This document shows, piece after piece, positions 62,876 through 64,000 of a stretch of DNA of 64,000 nt. A program made the translations under genes and the position numbers. This DNA comes from Fratercula arctica. Its lineage: Eukaryota > Chordata > Aves > Charadriiformes > Alcidae. Location: assembly GCA_947846985.1 (NCBI GenBank), contig CANTUZ010000020.1, forward strand, positions 5,863,459 to 5,927,458, in the 5' to 3' direction. Below the pieces are notes generated by a model. That model saw only the letters and a program-made list of their open reading frames with translations, ran no database searches and was not told the DNA's origin. Within the stretch, counting starts at the first letter, position 1. Every line of letters begins with the position of its first letter.

Positions 62876-63812
62876 AATGGCTAAATCCTGGAGCAGGACA
62901 GCCGGCCTCGACGCTGCTGGCGTTGCCCGTGGCCCCGGCTCTTTGCTGGGTGCTGCGGGAAGGAGCGGGCACGGCTCTGATCGCCAGCTGTGGATTTTTT
63001 GGAGCGCCGCGAACAGTCATTATTGATGGCTGAGGCAGAAGATGCCTTCCCAGCGACTCGTCAAACCACGGGGGAAATTAAGACGGCTTCCTTTTCCGAG
63101 ATGAGTTATTGCCTCCACAAACACAGCCAGATTTAAAGCAATTTCCTGTCAAGTGTATTCATTATGGCTAGAGGAATCCCTGAAATTTTCCTAGAGCTCT
63201 GAAATCCTCCCCGCTCCTCCCTCCACCCGCCCCAGCGAGATGCCGGCAGCGCCGCGGGTGCGGCCCATGGGGCAGCCGTGCTGCTGCTGCCGGCCGAGGC
63301 CAGGACGCGAAGGGACATGGGATGGAGGTGGCTCCCGACACGGAGAACAGGGGTAGCCTTTGACTTGTGGCCAGTGATCTGGCCTACGTTAATACATGCT
63401 TTTTCCCCTTTTTCTTTCTGCTGTTTCCCTGCACGCTCATGGGCGAATCACTCCATCCATCCAGCTCCTTCCCAGCTATGAAACACAAACGCCGCTGCTC
63501 CATCCAGGCAGAGACGGCTGCTGTGAGGATAAAGCCCATAAATACTGCGAGGTAGCTCAGACACGGGAGGGTCTCGGGGTCACCCAGGCTATAGAGGATG
63601 GGCTGCCGTCAGGAGGGGGACCGAGCCTTGCTGGGCAGCCCGCCTTTCCCTGACAGCTCCAGGGGCAATTCACTTTTCCAAGAGGTACTTCTCGTCACGT
63701 TAATGCTTTACTCACCACGATAATACCACGACTCATGGGAGACGAGGACCCCAAGTACTGTACAGACATGTAAGAAATCAGGCTCCTCCCCTTAAGAGCC
63801 TGAAGCCCAGTA

Positions 63813-63885
63813 AGAATCACAGAATTATAGAATCGTTTTGGTTGGAAGAGACTTTTAAGATCATCAGGTCCAAATGACTGAAAGA
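63813..63885 (-). mobile_element. CR1 LINE 3'-end fragment
   Basis: AGAATCACAGAATTATAGAA, then GGTTGGAAGAGACTTTTAAG, then ATCATCAGGTCCAA is the reverse complement of the CR1 terminus. Only about 70 bp remain. Confidence 0.9.
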
Positions 63886-64000
63886 GCTGCATCTCTGCTC
63901 CTGCAGTACCTGAGCCCGTGTCTCCTCTGCCCCGCCTGGATGCGCAGGGCGCTGCTTGGTACCAGCAACGTGCAGGTGATGGAGAGCCCCAGTTTTTGTG

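Larger units (their letters stand above)
59394..64000 (-). other. PLXNA2: 3' part of the next upstream PLXNA2 intron
   Basis: The expected preceding exon should end in the plexin sequence HPKLLLRR. I could not find it here, so the intron runs past the window edge. It contains the 10/20-bp minisatellite, two CR1 fragments and an AT-rich stretch at 61.2-61.5 kb. Confidence 0.7.

Overview
The window is vertebrate, almost certainly avian, genomic DNA. It has small exons with GT/AG splice signals spread over kilobases, several 5'-truncated CR1 LINE copies with the typical bird 3' end, many GC-rich minisatellites, and a gene-dense, GC-rich background like that of a bird microchromosome. There is no prokaryotic organisation: no operons, Shine-Dalgarno sites, CRISPR, IS elements or RNA genes were found. 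Nearly all the long open frames are spurious; the longest lie inside tandem repeats.

Two protein genes can be read exon by exon, both on the minus strand. (1) CD34, the sialomucin of blood progenitors and endothelium, is complete in 8 coding exons between 14872 (ATG) and 2730 (stop): 1089 nt, 362 residues. It has a signal peptide, a Ser/Thr/Pro/Ala mucin stalk, a six-cysteine domain, one membrane span and a cytoplasmic tail close to the mammalian one. All seven introns are GT/AG and every phase joins correctly. (2) PLXNA2 (plexin-A2, semaphorin receptor) is present as its last 10 coding exons, 59393 down to the stop at 43948. These encode the C-terminal 465 residues: the second half of the cytoplasmic RasGAP domain with the inserted Rho-binding domain. 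The more 5' exons lie beyond base 64000. CD34 and PLXNA2 are also neighbours on human 1q32, so this is conserved synteny.

Layout. 1-1040: flank beyond CD34, with simple repeats. 1041-2729: probable CD34 3'UTR. 2730-14872: CD34, whose 5.06 kb intron 1 carries a CCATC minisatellite and two GC/CpG-rich patches. 14873 to about 37390: intergenic DNA with CR1 copies, a minisatellite with a 213-bp higher-order period, a CpG-rich patch with an AT-rich core at 30.0-30.55 kb, and several AT-rich unique stretches that look like candidate conserved non-coding elements. 37390-43947: probable long PLXNA2 3'UTR, containing a 56-bp minisatellite. 43948-59393: PLXNA2 exons, with CR1 copies and G-rich minisatellites in the introns. 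59394-64000: next upstream PLXNA2 intron, including a 10/20-bp minisatellite and two more CR1 fragments.

I found no undescribed gene system. The points most worth a second look are a CR1 insertion about 17 bp from a PLXNA2 splice acceptor, the minisatellite in the probable PLXNA2 3'UTR, the altered CD34 C-terminus, and the candidate regulatory islands between the two genes.
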